From the NCBI GenBank assembly GCA_024195265.1, contig JAJLRJ010000005.1, positions 23,247,355-23,311,354 on the forward strand: 64,000 bases of DNA, given 5' to 3'. Shown piece by piece: positions 12,621 through 24,828 of the stretch; the stretch's first letter is position 1; every line of letters begins with the position of its first letter. The DNA comes from Dendrophyllia cribrosa (Eukaryota > Cnidaria > Anthozoa > Scleractinia > Dendrophylliidae). The notes under the pieces are model-generated. The model was not told the origin of the DNA and did not search any database. It saw only the letters and a list, made by a program, of their open reading frames with translations. A program made the position numbers and the translations under genes.

Positions 12621-13557
12621 CAATCTTAATTCTTGTGTTTCCGACCTTTCACCTTAGTTAAGTTTATTATCGGCTTTCTGTTCAGAGAGCGACGCTGTTA
12701 TAGGCTCAGCCTATCTATTTATATTAGATTTTTTTACCCTTTGTATATATTTGACTGTTTTTGTATTAAAGGCAGTTTTTATCTTGAAGTTGTTTCCTTG
12801 CTGCTTGAGATAAAGGATTTCATATTTTCCGTGAATACTTTTGGGGTATATGGTTCCCTACACCACTCATTCACAAGTGTTTTTGAATAACTGACTTAAA
12901 CCAATGTTCTGCTTGAATCCTTGACTTCAGAATGCAATTCAACTGATGCCAGAATCTCGTTTCGTTGTGAAAGTAAAATGTTGGGACGCTCAGTTCAGTA
13001 ATTGAAAATTCCATTCCTTCATGTCCCCATGACAATTCAACAGTACTGTCACACTATGTATCACAAAGTTGATTAGGGAAAGTGACTTCTCCCTCTTGTA
13101 AATACAAGCGTTCCATTGGTGAAGTTAATGATTCCATATCTAATGCAACGAGTTGTTGTTCAATAAGTGTTATAATAATATTGTTGTTCAATATTACATT
13201 CTTTTCATAAAAAAAATCAACGTTGCCAATATACATAATCGAGTAAAAAACTAGTTTGAAACCCGGTCAAAAACTAGGCGTAAGTATTTTGCTGGGGCGC
13301 GCCAGCCTTCATACCAACCACCCTTTGTGGAGTCTCCCTGCACGAGCTAGGTTTTGCATCTCATTATCTTCGGAACGTAACATTAAACACGGTTTGTCCA
13401 AAGCCGGGCTGCTGCATACATGAATAAATTGCCATTCTGGTTTAACTCTGAGATTTTTAGTCGTTATTTTGTCTCTTTTATTTATATTTCGTTTCCTTCG
13501 TCACGTGCTCCTTCATCTTCTCCCTATTTCTCTCTATTTCAAGTTAAGAAAGTACAA
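12621..13557. other. Spacer without a convincing gene
   Basis: AT-rich DNA with only short frames and no recognised motif. Confidence 0.4.
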
Positions 13558-13708
13558 ACTACCGGTAGTTTCTTGGTGTTGCGGATGGTGTGATCACCAA
13601 ATGACGTAAAACAAAAGATTCAAAAGACACTGAGCAATACCCACACCACAACACAAAAGCTAACCAACAATGGCTTCCGCAACACCAAGAAACACCCAAA
13701 CTACCTTA
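13558..13708. repeat. Foldback element, about 150 bp
   Basis: The left arm (TAGTTTCTTGGTGTTGCGGA) pairs with CTTCCGCAACACCAAGAAAC near the right end. The arms are about 35 bp and flank a short loop. It is probably a miniature inverted-repeat transposon. Confidence 0.6.
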
Positions 13709-14083
13709 TTCTGCCTTACTTGTGTAGTCAGTTCTTTACCGAGCTTTTGTTATCTGTCGAGCAGAATTTTATACTTACCACGCTCTCTGTGAAAGAATGG
13801 CGTAATTTACTGTGACCTACAAACCCCTCCTCCTACCCCAAGAAACAATTGGAATACCACCCAAGTAGTACTCTGTACAATGGTATCGGAATATCGAATA
13901 AATAAAAAGAACACTTCAAGCGACAAAACTTTATTTCATTCTTTTTCAACATTGCTAACTTAACAATGTATAAATAACATTTTTAATTTGCAGATACAAT
14001 GTAGATACATGTACATGTATATTATCGCATACAGCTTCTGTAATATACTAATACTTCGTTAAACGGTCGCCAAAACGTCCGTC

Positions 14084-17000
14084 TTAACGTTTACCCACGT
14101 TACCTACAAAAGAAAAAAAAACGTAGTTATGGTTTGGTAGGAAGACGGTTAGAGTTGGTTAAGTATCCGCATTCTGGTTATTCTTTGTACAAATTTTGGT
14201 CTTTCTGTGTACAAGTGAACTGTCTGCGATAAGAGATGTTCGACTGTTTTCAAATGTGTTTGGGTTATTCAGGTGCTATAATTTTTTGAGTACGACAATG
14301 AATCAAAGATCGAAACGGTTGTTTTTCAGCAATTATGACTTGAGTTGGGATAGTCTTGCGCGTTCGTATGATTATTAAAACGTTTTTTCTAAGAGAACAA
14401 AAGCATGATATTCGAATCCTGATTCAAAGTACAGTGCCTTCACGAAGATCTGCCAAGAACAGTACTTGTTCTTTCGAAGATATATGAACAATAACCGCCA
14501 TTTGGCGCGAACAGATGTACGGATATTTGTCCGCGGACATTATCTGTTTCGAGAAGCGAACAGTTTTCCGAGAGCGAATCCCGAGGAAAACTGTGGGCTT
14601 TGAGGAACAGATAATGTCTATAAAGGACAAATATAAGTACACATTTTTGAAGCTAAATGGAGGTTATTGTGTTTATCATCCTTCAGATATTTTTTCACAA
14701 GGCCTCTCTGTTAGGGAGAGTTGGCCAAGCTGTTTAACATCAAAATAATTCTATTGGCGTTCAAAATATTTCTAGGCTGTTCAAACAATCAGTTCTATTC
14801 AATTTAGCAATTTATTTGAGATGAAAACTGAACGTGCGAACGTAAAACTAGGGAATATCACTTGGGGAATATCATCGAATATTCCCCAGGTTTGGCTGCG
14901 TCACGTGATGTGTTTAGATCAATTGCGACCGAGAAAAATATTTAACGGATATAAAGAAACCTAACATTAATTTTGACCACTCACGGGGTATTGGATGCCA
15001 CTCATTTGGGGTTATCCAGGTGTTGTACACAAACGTTTTCCATGCCTGATCCGCATTTCCTTTCTTTATACTGATCTAGAATAAAACAGTCACCTAATGA
15101 GTAAGTTTTTTATTGAATTAACACTAAAGAGCTTGCCAAGGTAGTTGTTTTACTTTGAAAACATGGCGATACTGGGCAATCGTGCCGAAAGGCTGTCAAA
15201 TATGCGGCCCATTGCTACGAATGTTTCAGCTCTATTTATTTTTTTTAGTACCAGTAATAAGCGCGCTTGTGCAGCGGAGTCCCGGACATGCCAAGCACAA
15301 AAGCTTAAAGGGGCTTTCTTACGAGGTTTTTCCTGTTTTCTCATCAAAACTGTACTAAATATTTGACTGCGGCGACTCGAAGGTCGCAACTTGAGTGCAA
15401 ATCCTGTTGAGAGTCTAATTTTTTTTTCAGACTTCGCTGCGACCCTGTATGGGTACCGAGATATTCTCGCTGTTGGCCTTCGTAAGAAGACCCGGCCGGC
15501 GGCGTGTCATATTACAGAGATTAGAGCGCAAGAAAAGCCTCTGGCACCCAGAGAATCACTGCAAGGATCATTTCTTCATTTCGTAGGTAATAATATTTTG
15601 TAACTTCTTACTGAATTAAGATTCCAGTCAGCCCCAAAGCCAGAGTTATCACGGTAAACTTCAACACGGTCCATACGCCCCACGTCTCTTCCTTCGACCG
15701 TAAAGTCGTCCTCACTACAATAAATAAACACGTAATATTAAAACTTTCATGTGTTAAGCTAAAAGTATTAGTTCTGCTTACTTCATTATTATGTGTAAAG
15801 TCTCTTTGCAGGCACGTGGTATTGTAATTAAATATATAGTCGCGAAAACTTAATATCAGGGCCTAGTTGTTCTAATGCCGGTTAACGCTAGGTAAAGGTA
15901 AATTAAAGTCGCACACGAGTCACAGGACACCCACAGGGCCAGAGCTTAAGTAGCATGAAGCAACTGGAAGTATTTCTACACCCCTGGATAGGATGCTAGC
16001 CCATCGCAGGGTTATCCCCAGCATTATGTTGCCGGTACCCGGTACTGGAATTTAAGCGCGCGACCACAGGGACTTAATGACACATCTTGACCTTCAGGCC
16101 CCAGTCGTTCGAAAACGGGTTAACGCAAACCCGGGATAAATGTTAATCCAGTTTTCTGCTTCTGTTTTTTGATAGCTTTTTACTGTTAAATTTTATTTAC
16201 TTTTTAGAGCAAAGCCAAATTGTAGGCTAAAAAGAATTTACAGGAATTTGCTTTTTAAATGTGTAGCTTTGAATTTAAAGTTGGCGATAATCCGGTGTTC
16301 ACTTAACCCTGCTTGGAATAACTCGAACCCAGAATTGTGCTCTTTATGCAATATATCAAACACACGGAGGAGTGTTTCATCAGGATATTAACAACACCGC
16401 GAAGTATATTGAAAAAACGAGGCACAGCCAAGTTTTTTTTAACGTACCGATTTCGAGGTGTTTGGATACCGGAGCTCTGCGGACCGAAGGCCCGCGTAAA
16501 GCCCCATACTCATAGAACCTATGCCCGTCATTTTTCATGGTCATAGCTAGCGGAATGTTTCGCGGGCGCGCGTGTGCTGCCGCCGTGCGCCCGTGTGCTG
16601 CCGCCGTGCGCCCGTGTGCTGCCGCCGTGCGCCCGTGTGCTGCCGCCGTGCGCCCGTGTTGGACAGGATTAGTTCGCGGGCGCGTATTACATCACAAAAC
16701 ATGCGCGTATGACGCCACACAACATCCGAGATGTTTGTTTTCATTACGGATTTCACAACCAAAGAAGCGGAGATTTAAAGAATTTCCAAGCAAGCGAGGG
16801 ACTTAAAGGTAAAACAGATTACATTTTGCGATGGGAATTTATGTTGATATCAATCTGTGATTGACGTTTTCTTTGTCTTCTCGCTAGTTTTGGAGAATTG
16901 TTTATAAACGTGCTTTAATTTAGTCGTTTTGATTTATTTCATCGAAGACAGCTCAGCCTTGATGAGCTACATTGTATAAATGGTTCGCGTTTTGCTTTTA

Positions 17001-19133
17001 AACATAAACTTATGGAAATTTGGAATAAAATTTTTCGAAAGAAGATTGTGTTGTCCATTTTTATTTGTTTGTTCATTCATTACATAGGTCGAAAAGCGAT
17101 TTTCTGTAAACAAAACAAGACTTGGATTTTATAGTTCTAAACTTCACTCGCGTGGCCTTATGGAAATATGTTTGTGCCAGTTCTTTCAGAAAAGTTGTTC
17201 CTAGCATATTAGTCTGGCATAATGCCATTAAAGGGTATCGGAATAACTAGTTATCATCGATTCAAACACCTTAGTGGTACCAAACCATGACTTTTAAGCC
17301 TTAAAAAGCATGACTATCAGCCCCGTCACTTTTATTTGGGAGTCCCAAAGGTTTCTGGAGTTAATTGCTAAGATACACAGGCGTCAATATAAATACCTAT
17401 CATTTTCAAAATCATCGCGGTCTGGGTCCTCCAGCTGTATTTGATCTGTGACCCCTTCATCGCCATGTATTTTGATCCATACGTTTGCATTCGTGCCAGC
17501 ATGCCAAACAAAGGAGGTTTTAACTCTTACGTGGTACACTGGAAGCAGAAATAAAATACGTTTTGGTATTTGAAATAAATTACCTATGATATCTCTGTCA
17601 TAGTGCATAAGATCAGTGTTCAAAATGTAACTATTTTTCTGAGCTTTCTGCAGAGAAATGGTGGTAAAAATATAATGAGCAGATTTCCGCCATCAAACCC
17701 ATTATTTAAAGCTGGTTTATAACCAGCCATCTTGCCATGGCAACGGCACCTAACTCGACAAAAAATATCAAAATACTAACATCTAGTTGAACATGTTGCT
17801 TGTCAATTTTGAGCGTCCAGGCGAAAGTGCTTAAAAAAAACCCGGTGAATAACGCATAAGTACAAGTCTTAGGTCAGCTTATGGATTAGCAACGATGTTT
17901 AAGGTTTGTTTAATAAAATATTTATTGTTTCACCAAAAAGTACAAAGTACCAACAAAAACAATATAAGGAATAATAAATAATAGGCGTGAAAATTAAGTA
18001 ATCAAGCATAAAGCAGGGATAGAAGAGTTATCGCTTTAGCTTGAGCAAAAGTGCTGTGTACTGATACCTTTTATTTTAAAGGCCGCCAAAATACTCCAAG
18101 GATTATGGAGTAGTTTGTCACGTGACATACGATGAAATAATAATAATCTTTATTCATCTTAAGATAAAAATGTGAATAATTAAGAGTGCGTAAAACTATC
18201 TACAGATTGTACTTAGAAATTAGTCTATTTACAAATGCGTTCTGTAATCAGATAGTGTTTATCTTTGGGCAGTGACTACTCTAACCACTTAGATTGTATT
18301 TGGTTTCTTTGTGCTTAGGCAAAATATTATTTAAAGGGTGGTGAATGTCGGAATTGCGTTTTCGGAGTTTCTTTTCAGCGACTAGCAGCCGTGGTTTTTT
18401 TCTGGCATCTGAAACTGCTGTTCAAACAAAACGAAGACAATTCATCATGTTTTACACGACGAAATGCTCCAGGATTTTTGGAGTATTTTTGCAGCCTTGT
18501 CCAGCGGTTTCTACAGTGTACGTCTCAACGGCCATTTTGAAAGAGGAGAAGGCCCTGGGGACGAGGTTACCGACAGTGGCAATGAGCAGGAAGTACATCA
18601 CCCGCATTCCACCGCGGTCAAACGTCCGAGGCATTTGTCGTTTTATTTAGTGGGATTTTATTTAACATTAAATGGAAATATGGGCAAGGATGTATAAAAA
18701 AAAGATAGTTGACGTTACTATCTTTTAACTATTCTCAAAATGATGAGCTTTTTTCCGTTGAAAACTGACCAAAATTGCGCCTGATCAAAATTATGTTGGC
18801 AAATGGCGCTGACAATTCTGCAGTTCACAGTTTTTAAACGCTTAGAACTTTTTTAGTAAACTTTCAAAACGTTTCGTAAATTGACAGTGTATTGGTAATA
18901 TATTAAACTTTAAACAGTGAAAATGACAACCTTAACTTTTAAGTACTTTGCTTAACTTTTGCAAATTTCTCTCGTTTGACCGCGGTTAACACCCGCATAT
19001 GCTATTAAAGCTTTATACGCTAACTTATTTATTACCACGATTACAAGTAAAATGGATACAACAAATCATGCTCACCTGTTCCGTGGCCAGCGCCGCAAAA
19101 TACAAACAAGGATAGTACCAATAGAAACTTCAT
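14084..19133 (-). CDS. Secreted single-PLAT-domain protein, 137 aa, five exons
   Basis: Exons: 19133-19076, 17538-17397, 15714-15612, 15075-14985, 14103-14084 (TAA). All introns have GT..AG ends, the phases agree and the total is 414 nt, exactly 138 codons. Exon 1 encodes a signal peptide (MKFLLVLSLFVFCGAG). Exons 2-4 encode a PLAT/LH2 beta-sandwich: VYHVRVKTS, HAGTNANVWIKIHGDEG, EDPDRDDFEN, then DFTVEGRDVGRMDRVEVYRDNSGFGADWNL. PLAT domains bind lipids or protein partners; a free-standing secreted one has no enzyme attached. The C-terminal exon adds only a few basic residues. The introns hold many dispersed repeats (see the repeat entries at 14515, 15890, 16521). No lesions seen; the function beyond lipid or surface binding is unknown. 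Confidence 0.88.
14515..14643. repeat. Inverted repeat in a PLAT-gene intron
   Basis: GTACGGATATTTGTCC..GACATTATCTG near the left pairs imperfectly with CAGATAATGTC..GGACAAATATAAGTAC at the right, arms about 37 bp, with an inner hairpin around GAACAGTTTTCC. This fits a small foldback element. Confidence 0.6.
15890..16110 (+). repeat. Dispersed repeat with CCTGGATAGGATGCTAGCCC, copy 1
   Basis: Shares CCCTGGAT.GGATGCTAG.CCATCGCAGGGTTA.CCCCA and GCCGGTACCC with 19797-20110. The GC-rich, short, dispersed form suggests a SINE-like family; no tRNA-like head could be confirmed by eye. Confidence 0.65.
16409..16470 (+). repeat. Short dispersed hairpin repeat (ACGAGGCACAGCC), copy 1
   Basis: Matches 27966-28030 directly and 21166-21229 in reverse orientation of the core: GAAAAACGAGGCGCAGCC..TTTTTTAACCCACTTC..GGTGTTTGGA. 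The ends of the core are complementary (GGGTT / AACCC), so each copy can fold. Confidence 0.65.
16521..17180 (+). repeat. Dispersed GC-headed repeat, copy 2, with a fourfold 23-bp expansion
   Basis: Same family as 11502-12286. In place of the single GCCGCC block it has a tandem array at 16574-16657 of four copies of a unit ending GTGCTGCCGCCGTGCGCCC. It sits in an intron of the PLAT gene. Confidence 0.8.
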
Positions 19134-19512
19134 TGTCCTGTTAAAAAAAAAAGAAACCAGTGCTTCGAAGTCGCTCAGAAAGCAAAATGAATTTTTTGGG
19201 TTTAGAATAGTAACTTAAATGAATTGATTGCAATGACATAATAACCAATGTCAATTGTCAATTTTTGAGTTTGTTTGTAATTTTTTTGGTGTTGTTTATC
19301 AAATGAAATGATATTTGACTATTAAAAGAAATAGATATACTTAGATATTTCTTTCCTGCGTGATTAATTTGTAGTCTAGAAATTATAAACAGTAAGTCAT
19401 TTTAACCAAAATTGACATACAGTAATCTTCAGAACTTTTTTAAGCTGATAAAAGACGTTCGGATAACCTTTTTACCATCTTTTGAAATTTCGAGAAAAAA
19501 TGGTCTATCTAG

Positions 19513-19513
<1 letters not shown>

Positions 19514-19556
<43 letters not shown>
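19514..19556. repeat. (TA)n microsatellite
   Basis: About 21 uninterrupted TA repeats, just upstream of the PLAT gene's first exon. Confidence 0.98.
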
Positions 19557-19558
<2 letters not shown>

Positions 19559-19796
19559 GCTTTCATGTCATGTCAATGGGGAAGTACAAAGGATTTTGTT
19601 AGATTTTGGGAGGTAAAACGTTTTTAATAGCCAGGTACCTTAGGGTTTAATACAGTTTCAGACTTCGGAGATGAAAGAAGCCATTGCTTTTCATCTTTCC
19701 TTTTTACTTGTTGTTGTTTATTCGCACGTTCGTACTCTCCCATTTTGTTATCGTTGACATTAATCTTCGTAAAATGTTCATATTAATACCGTAGGT

Positions 19797-20110
19797 AGGT
19801 CATAAAGGTAAAGTGGCACACGCGCTACAGGTGGCCCACTCGGCCGAAGCTTAACCCGGTTTCTGTAGTATTAAGCAACGAGGGATATTGCTACTCCCCC
19901 CTGGATGGGATGCTAGTCCATCGCAGGGTTACCCCAATTCAAGCATTTTGTCGCCGGTACCCATTTATACACCTAGGTGGAGAGAGACAACATGGGGAAA
20001 GTTTTTTGTCTAAGGAAACATCACGACGGCCGAAACTGGGTCTCCAACACCGACCGACCTTTAGTCCTGACTTAGATCTGAGAGAAAGTTGCTAGAACAA
20101 CGGTAAGCCA
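19797..20110 (+). repeat. Dispersed repeat with CCTGGATGGGATGCTAGTCC, copy 2
   Basis: Longer copy of the family at 15890-16110, opening with GGTAAAGTGGCACACGCGC and containing GCCGGTACCCATTTATACACC. SINE-like by size and composition. Confidence 0.65.
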
Positions 20111-23100
20111 TCGAGTTTCGGGCTGATCGAAAACGGTTAAACACTGTGTGAAAGACATTGTATTCATGTTCTCCTAAGAAAGGATCGCCTGATCACATGT
20201 TACAATATATGATCGATGTCTTCAAGAATACAAAAATATGTAATGGCTCTGAGATAAGCTTTATCTCGAGAACTCACTGGTAAAAAAAAACACATTAGCG
20301 CTACTCTGATTTTCAAGGAGACTCATACCTTTTTTATTATCAGCTGAAGCACGTGTAAATATTTATAAACTTGTTTACGATGAGGATGAAAGCCCTTATT
20401 TAGTCAGTCGGCATAACATAGGCCGCGGATGACAAAGTTGATCGTGACCGTGGTCGAGGCATCAAACTCAACAAAAGATTGAAACCAATTACATTTGGTA
20501 AGAATGTCAATTCAATGAGCTACATTGAGTTTTGTGATTACAATATTCTGTGCTTTCATTTGGTCGGAGAGACAAAAATTAAAACAAAACAGCCCTTAAA
20601 AACTGTATCACTTTGAAGAGTAAGAACTATCCTTCGAAATCGTCCAGTTCGAAGTCTTGTAATATGTGAATATGAAAGATAATGTTTTGGACAAAGAATA
20701 CAGCTATTACATATAAAATTTTTATCTCAGTGTAACATGTTGACTGTTTTGTTAAGGCGTGGATAGGCGGATTGGTACTGACATTTGAATAGAAAATCGT
20801 AGGATTTATTTTTTACTGTGAGCTGTCAAGGATGAGTGAAGCGTTAAGTGCTAAACAGACGGACATTTAATCGTAAACCGACAAACGAGTCTAAGAAATT
20901 GTAACGAGACATTTTAACGACTAAGGAATAATGTTGTGAATGGTTCACTCTAAGGTTTTGTCTCAGTTGACATCTTCTGACAGCGTGTTGTAAAGAATAT
21001 ATCTGTCATATGAAATTCTTACCTCAGTGTTGGTAGCATGTGGGCTGTTAGTCAAGGCGTGGATAGCCGGAGAGACACTGATATTTTGAATAGAAAAGTC
21101 AATGATTGTTTTTTACCGTGAGCTGTCAAAAAAAAGTGAAAAAGAAAAAAGAAACGAAAAGCGAAATGGGTTAAAACAAAACTCGGCTGCGCCTCGTTTT
21201 TCAACCCACTTCGCGGTGTTTGGAAATCCAAATGAAACACTCTTCCTCGTGTATGATATATTACTTGTTCAACTTACTGTCTTTTACACAAACACAACAC
21301 AAAACTTTCTTTTCTTAACAGTCATAAAAAAGAATGAAGTAAAAAAGTATCACGTTAAATAAAGTTATTGTATTATATAGTGTATGTTTCTGATCATATA
21401 GGGTTTCTGAGCAAAATGTTTGGTACATTAAACAATTTATCGAATTAAATAATAAGATTTAGGTGTTTTTATTTAAGGTGTTTTGTTCTATTACAAATTT
21501 AACACACCTTGAATCGAATGCAATTCGAGTCACGATGAAATAAGTTTTACATGAAGTGCGCAACCACTCTACACCGTATGCCAGTGATGCTTTTGATTTT
21601 TATATTTTGATTTTTTTTTGTGTGATTTTTTCAGCGTATTTAAGTGCGCTAATCCGGGCTTTCTATGACAAAAAAATATCTATTATATAAATTTTCAAAT
21701 CAACAATGAAGATAACACTCCGGTTTAAATCACTATCGACGAAGTCTCTGAGTTTCCTGAGATGCGCGCCTTAAATTAAGATCTCCGTCGCCTTTATGAC
21801 GAACAAGGTGAATGGAAAAAATATTCTGTAAGCGCTACAATTCTAGGAGAATATTACAGGTTTCAGTTGAGAAGTCATTGTACTACAACGCTAACATTTT
21901 TCAGTTGTACAGGTACCCACGCGAGCCAAATGAGTTTGTTTCATCGTTTTTCTTAATTGAGCTTCTTGGGTTCGACTAAAATTATCATTGTTAACTTCTT
22001 TTAATCCTATTATATCGACGGATTAATAAGATGAATCGAAGGAATCATTTCTGTACCTGGTACGTACATGTTTCACCAGCGAATTTTGATCGTACAAGCT
22101 CCTTTATTTCCTCTAACAGAATCAGTTGCTAGTGCGCCGATGCCTCCGATTTGTTTTTATCACAATTCTTAGAGAAGAATACTGAGCTTTATTACTGATT
22201 ACAACACACGATCAATTTGCGCTCAGAAAAATTGAAGAAAGCTGTGTTGCAGAAATAAAGCTGCGATGTGTAGGTCGTGTAAGTATGTATTTCGAATGAA
22301 GGAGATCGAAGCTTCCTTTGCGCTTATTGCTTTAAAAAAATGGTACCGCATTTTTTTAATAGCGATGTTCACTGTTTACAAACATTCATGTTGTTCAGTT
22401 TTGCCAGCGCTATATTAATAAGAAACATCTTTTCATCAAAGGGTAAGAAAAGCAGTAATAGGAATGTCCGACAAAATGATGGAATCTAAATTTGTCTATT
22501 CACATGTCAGTAACATCAATTACTTAGAGAAGGGCCTATCCGCTTCTTGTACGAAAAATCTCACATGCTAAAGGTCACCAACTAAAGATAAGAATTCTTT
22601 GAGGGAGGAAGACATCTTTCATGTCAAGGTGAAACTTTTTTTTTCAGTTTTAAGTAGGTTGGATAAAAGGCAGCCAAAGGGCTGATGTGGACCTACTATA
22701 CTAAAAGTTAAGAATTACATTTATAAAAATTAAATTTACAAAATTAGAAGTGATGACTAGAAGGTTAACCACAAGAAGTGAATAATAATTATTAAGGGTA
22801 ACGACTTTCTCGTTTTCTTTAAAAGGGTACGACAATGTTTGGAGTGTTAAATGAGTGAATCATTTTTCTCCGACCAAATTGAATTCTAGGTACTCTGAAT
22901 TAACATTTTCAGAAAAAAATTAAATCTCAAGAAACGTGTGCAAGCTGTGGCGATGTTTCGTAACATATTCATCTCGACGAACCAACGATAGATGTATTGA
23001 AAGAGAACTAGAGTGTTGGTTTGTTTCATAGATGGCAAATTTGGATAATTATTTACGGGTAAACGAGGGTTGAAAGAAATACAGTCTTGTTTAAAGAAAA
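20111..23100. other. Repeat-rich spacer
   Basis: No convincing exon. Two diverged copies of one segment lie at 20699-20840 and 21000-21140 (shared phrases AGGCGTGGATAG.CGGA, TTTGAATAGAAAA, TTTTTTAC.GTGAGCTGTCAA). A reversed copy of the hairpin repeat described at 16409 lies at 21166-21229. The phrase CTTCTTGTACGAAAAA.C.CACATGCTAAAGGTCAC at about 22538 recurs at 23431. Confidence 0.5.
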
Positions 23101-23345
23101 CGATAAGTATAGATTATTCCATAGTTTTGCCTTGTTTATCAAAATAACAAAGACAACATGTTTGCTTTGGTTTTTGCTTGTTTATATAACTGAGTCATAA
23201 CTGTTTTAACAGTTAAAAAAGAAGGAATGATTAGTGTAGGTTTTTGGTGTATAAAGACATTGGTTAAACCAGAAAGCGTGATGGCGTATAATAAACAAAA
23301 GCGAATGAATAATATATAACTTTTCTTACTTCAACTTTAGACTTG
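23101..23345 (+). repeat. Direct repeat, copy 1 (245 bp)
   Basis: Nearly identical to 23643-23887, from GATTATTCCATAGTTTTGCC to ACTTCAACTTTAGACTTG. The two copies are about 540 bp apart. Confidence 0.9.
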
Positions 23346-23642
23346 TACCCGTAAGGAAAGCAACCGTAGAAATAACCATAAAAGGGAATCTAGATTTCAT
23401 TATTGAATTTCATATTGATTTCATTATTTGCGCTTCTTGTACGAAAAAGCCCACATGCTAAAGGTCACTAGGATAAGACCGGTTTTAAATAGTAGTATTG
23501 CCGCGAAAAACATGGAGAGGACTAAAATGTCGAAACGATTATGGCAAAAAGGCATGCAATTTATAACAAACAAGAAAAACGGAGCCGAAACCTTACCTCA
23601 TGCCGCTTCGCACATGAGTAATAACTAAACCCTAACCCCTAA

Positions 23643-23887
23643 CGATAACTACAGATTATTCCATAGTTTTGCCTTGTTTATCAAAATAACAACGACAACA
23701 TGTTTGCTTTGCTTTTTGCTTGTTTATATAACTGAGTCATAACTGTTTTAACAGTTAAAAAAGAAGGAATGATTAGTGTAGGTTTTTGGTGAATAAAGAC
23801 ATTGGTTAAACAAGGAAGCGTGGTAGCGTATAATAAACAAAAGCGAATGAATAATATATAACTTTTCTTACTTCAACTTTAGACTTG
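23643..23887 (+). repeat. Direct repeat, copy 2 (245 bp), flanked by an inverted repeat
   Basis: Second copy of 23101-23345. It is bracketed by an imperfect inverted repeat: AACAAGAAAAACGGAGCC..CCTCATGCCGCTTCG at 23568-23612 and CGAAGCGGCATGAGG..GGCTTCGTTTTTCTTGTT at 23936-23978. Confidence 0.85.
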
Positions 23888-24099
23888 TGATGTTGTGTTT
23901 CAATCCAATTGTGCTGTTGCTTTTAAACTCATGCGCGAAGCGGCATGAGGTTAAAAAATGGGCTTCGTTTTTCTTGTTATTTTTAATTTTTTGTGTCACG
24001 ATTTTGCATGCAAATGTATGCACGCATATTTTAGTGTACGCAAATTCGCCCCTGCCTCCCCTAGAAAGTAATTTTTGTTCCCTATTATAAAAGGCTTCA

Positions 24100-24822
24100 G
24101 GAAGGTTAAACCAATCAGAATCCGTCTACTGCGCACATGTCTGGGTTTTAGTGGGGACTAGAGAGAACCGGTTTGTCACTCGGAGAAGACTATCATCAGA
24201 TTTCGAACAAATATGACCGCTTCTGTACTCCACACTTCAATTTTTCAGACGTTCATTTGCCATTAACAGAATGTAAACACGCCCTTTAAGACTTCGAAAT
24301 AGAAAGAAAAAGTCCTTAAGACGATTTGTATGCCTTTGAAGTGGCGGTTAGAGAGCTGAAAGCGATGGAATCTTCCTGTGAGGATTAGCATCCATTTATC
24401 ACAATACGGGACGTGTCTTCCTTCGAAGCGCGAAGCGGCAGACTTTACTAAGAATTTTCAAGTATTCCTGGAAAACTACGGTAAAGAAAATAACATTTTT
24501 GAATGTCCATTTACTTTGTAAGAAAAATTTCATAGACTGTTTGTTCTTCGACATGTGATAAACAAAGAAACAAATTTGCTTGCGTTGCCGACACGGTTTC
24601 CTCGATGCGATACGCGTTTTGCTCTTGAGACTAAACTAATAGATATTTCAATAAAACTTTCAACTGAGAGAATTCGTTGTCCTTTTTCCTGTGTAAAGGC
24701 AAATTGCGATTAAACTTGTTCGAATGTTTTCTTCGTGAAGGCAACACGCCAGGGAAGCCGGAAACCAAGCGTCAATCGACCAGCGGAACATCGAGGAAGA
24801 GCTTGTTCCAAGGAGATAATGA
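24100..24822 (+). promoter_or_regulatory. Probable promoter, 5' UTR and leader of the MADF-like gene
   Basis: No open frame. The AT-rich part at 24580-24680 (CGTTTTGCTC..ACTAATAGATATTTCAATAAAACTTTC) resembles the corresponding part of the dispersed repeats at 11878 and 16975, suggesting those repeats are copies of such a leader. Confidence 0.35.
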
Positions 24823-24828
24823 GTCAAA

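Noticed and set aside
14084..19133. The PLAT protein as a toxin
   Set aside because: Only a signal peptide and a PLAT domain are present; no toxin motif or cysteine scaffold.
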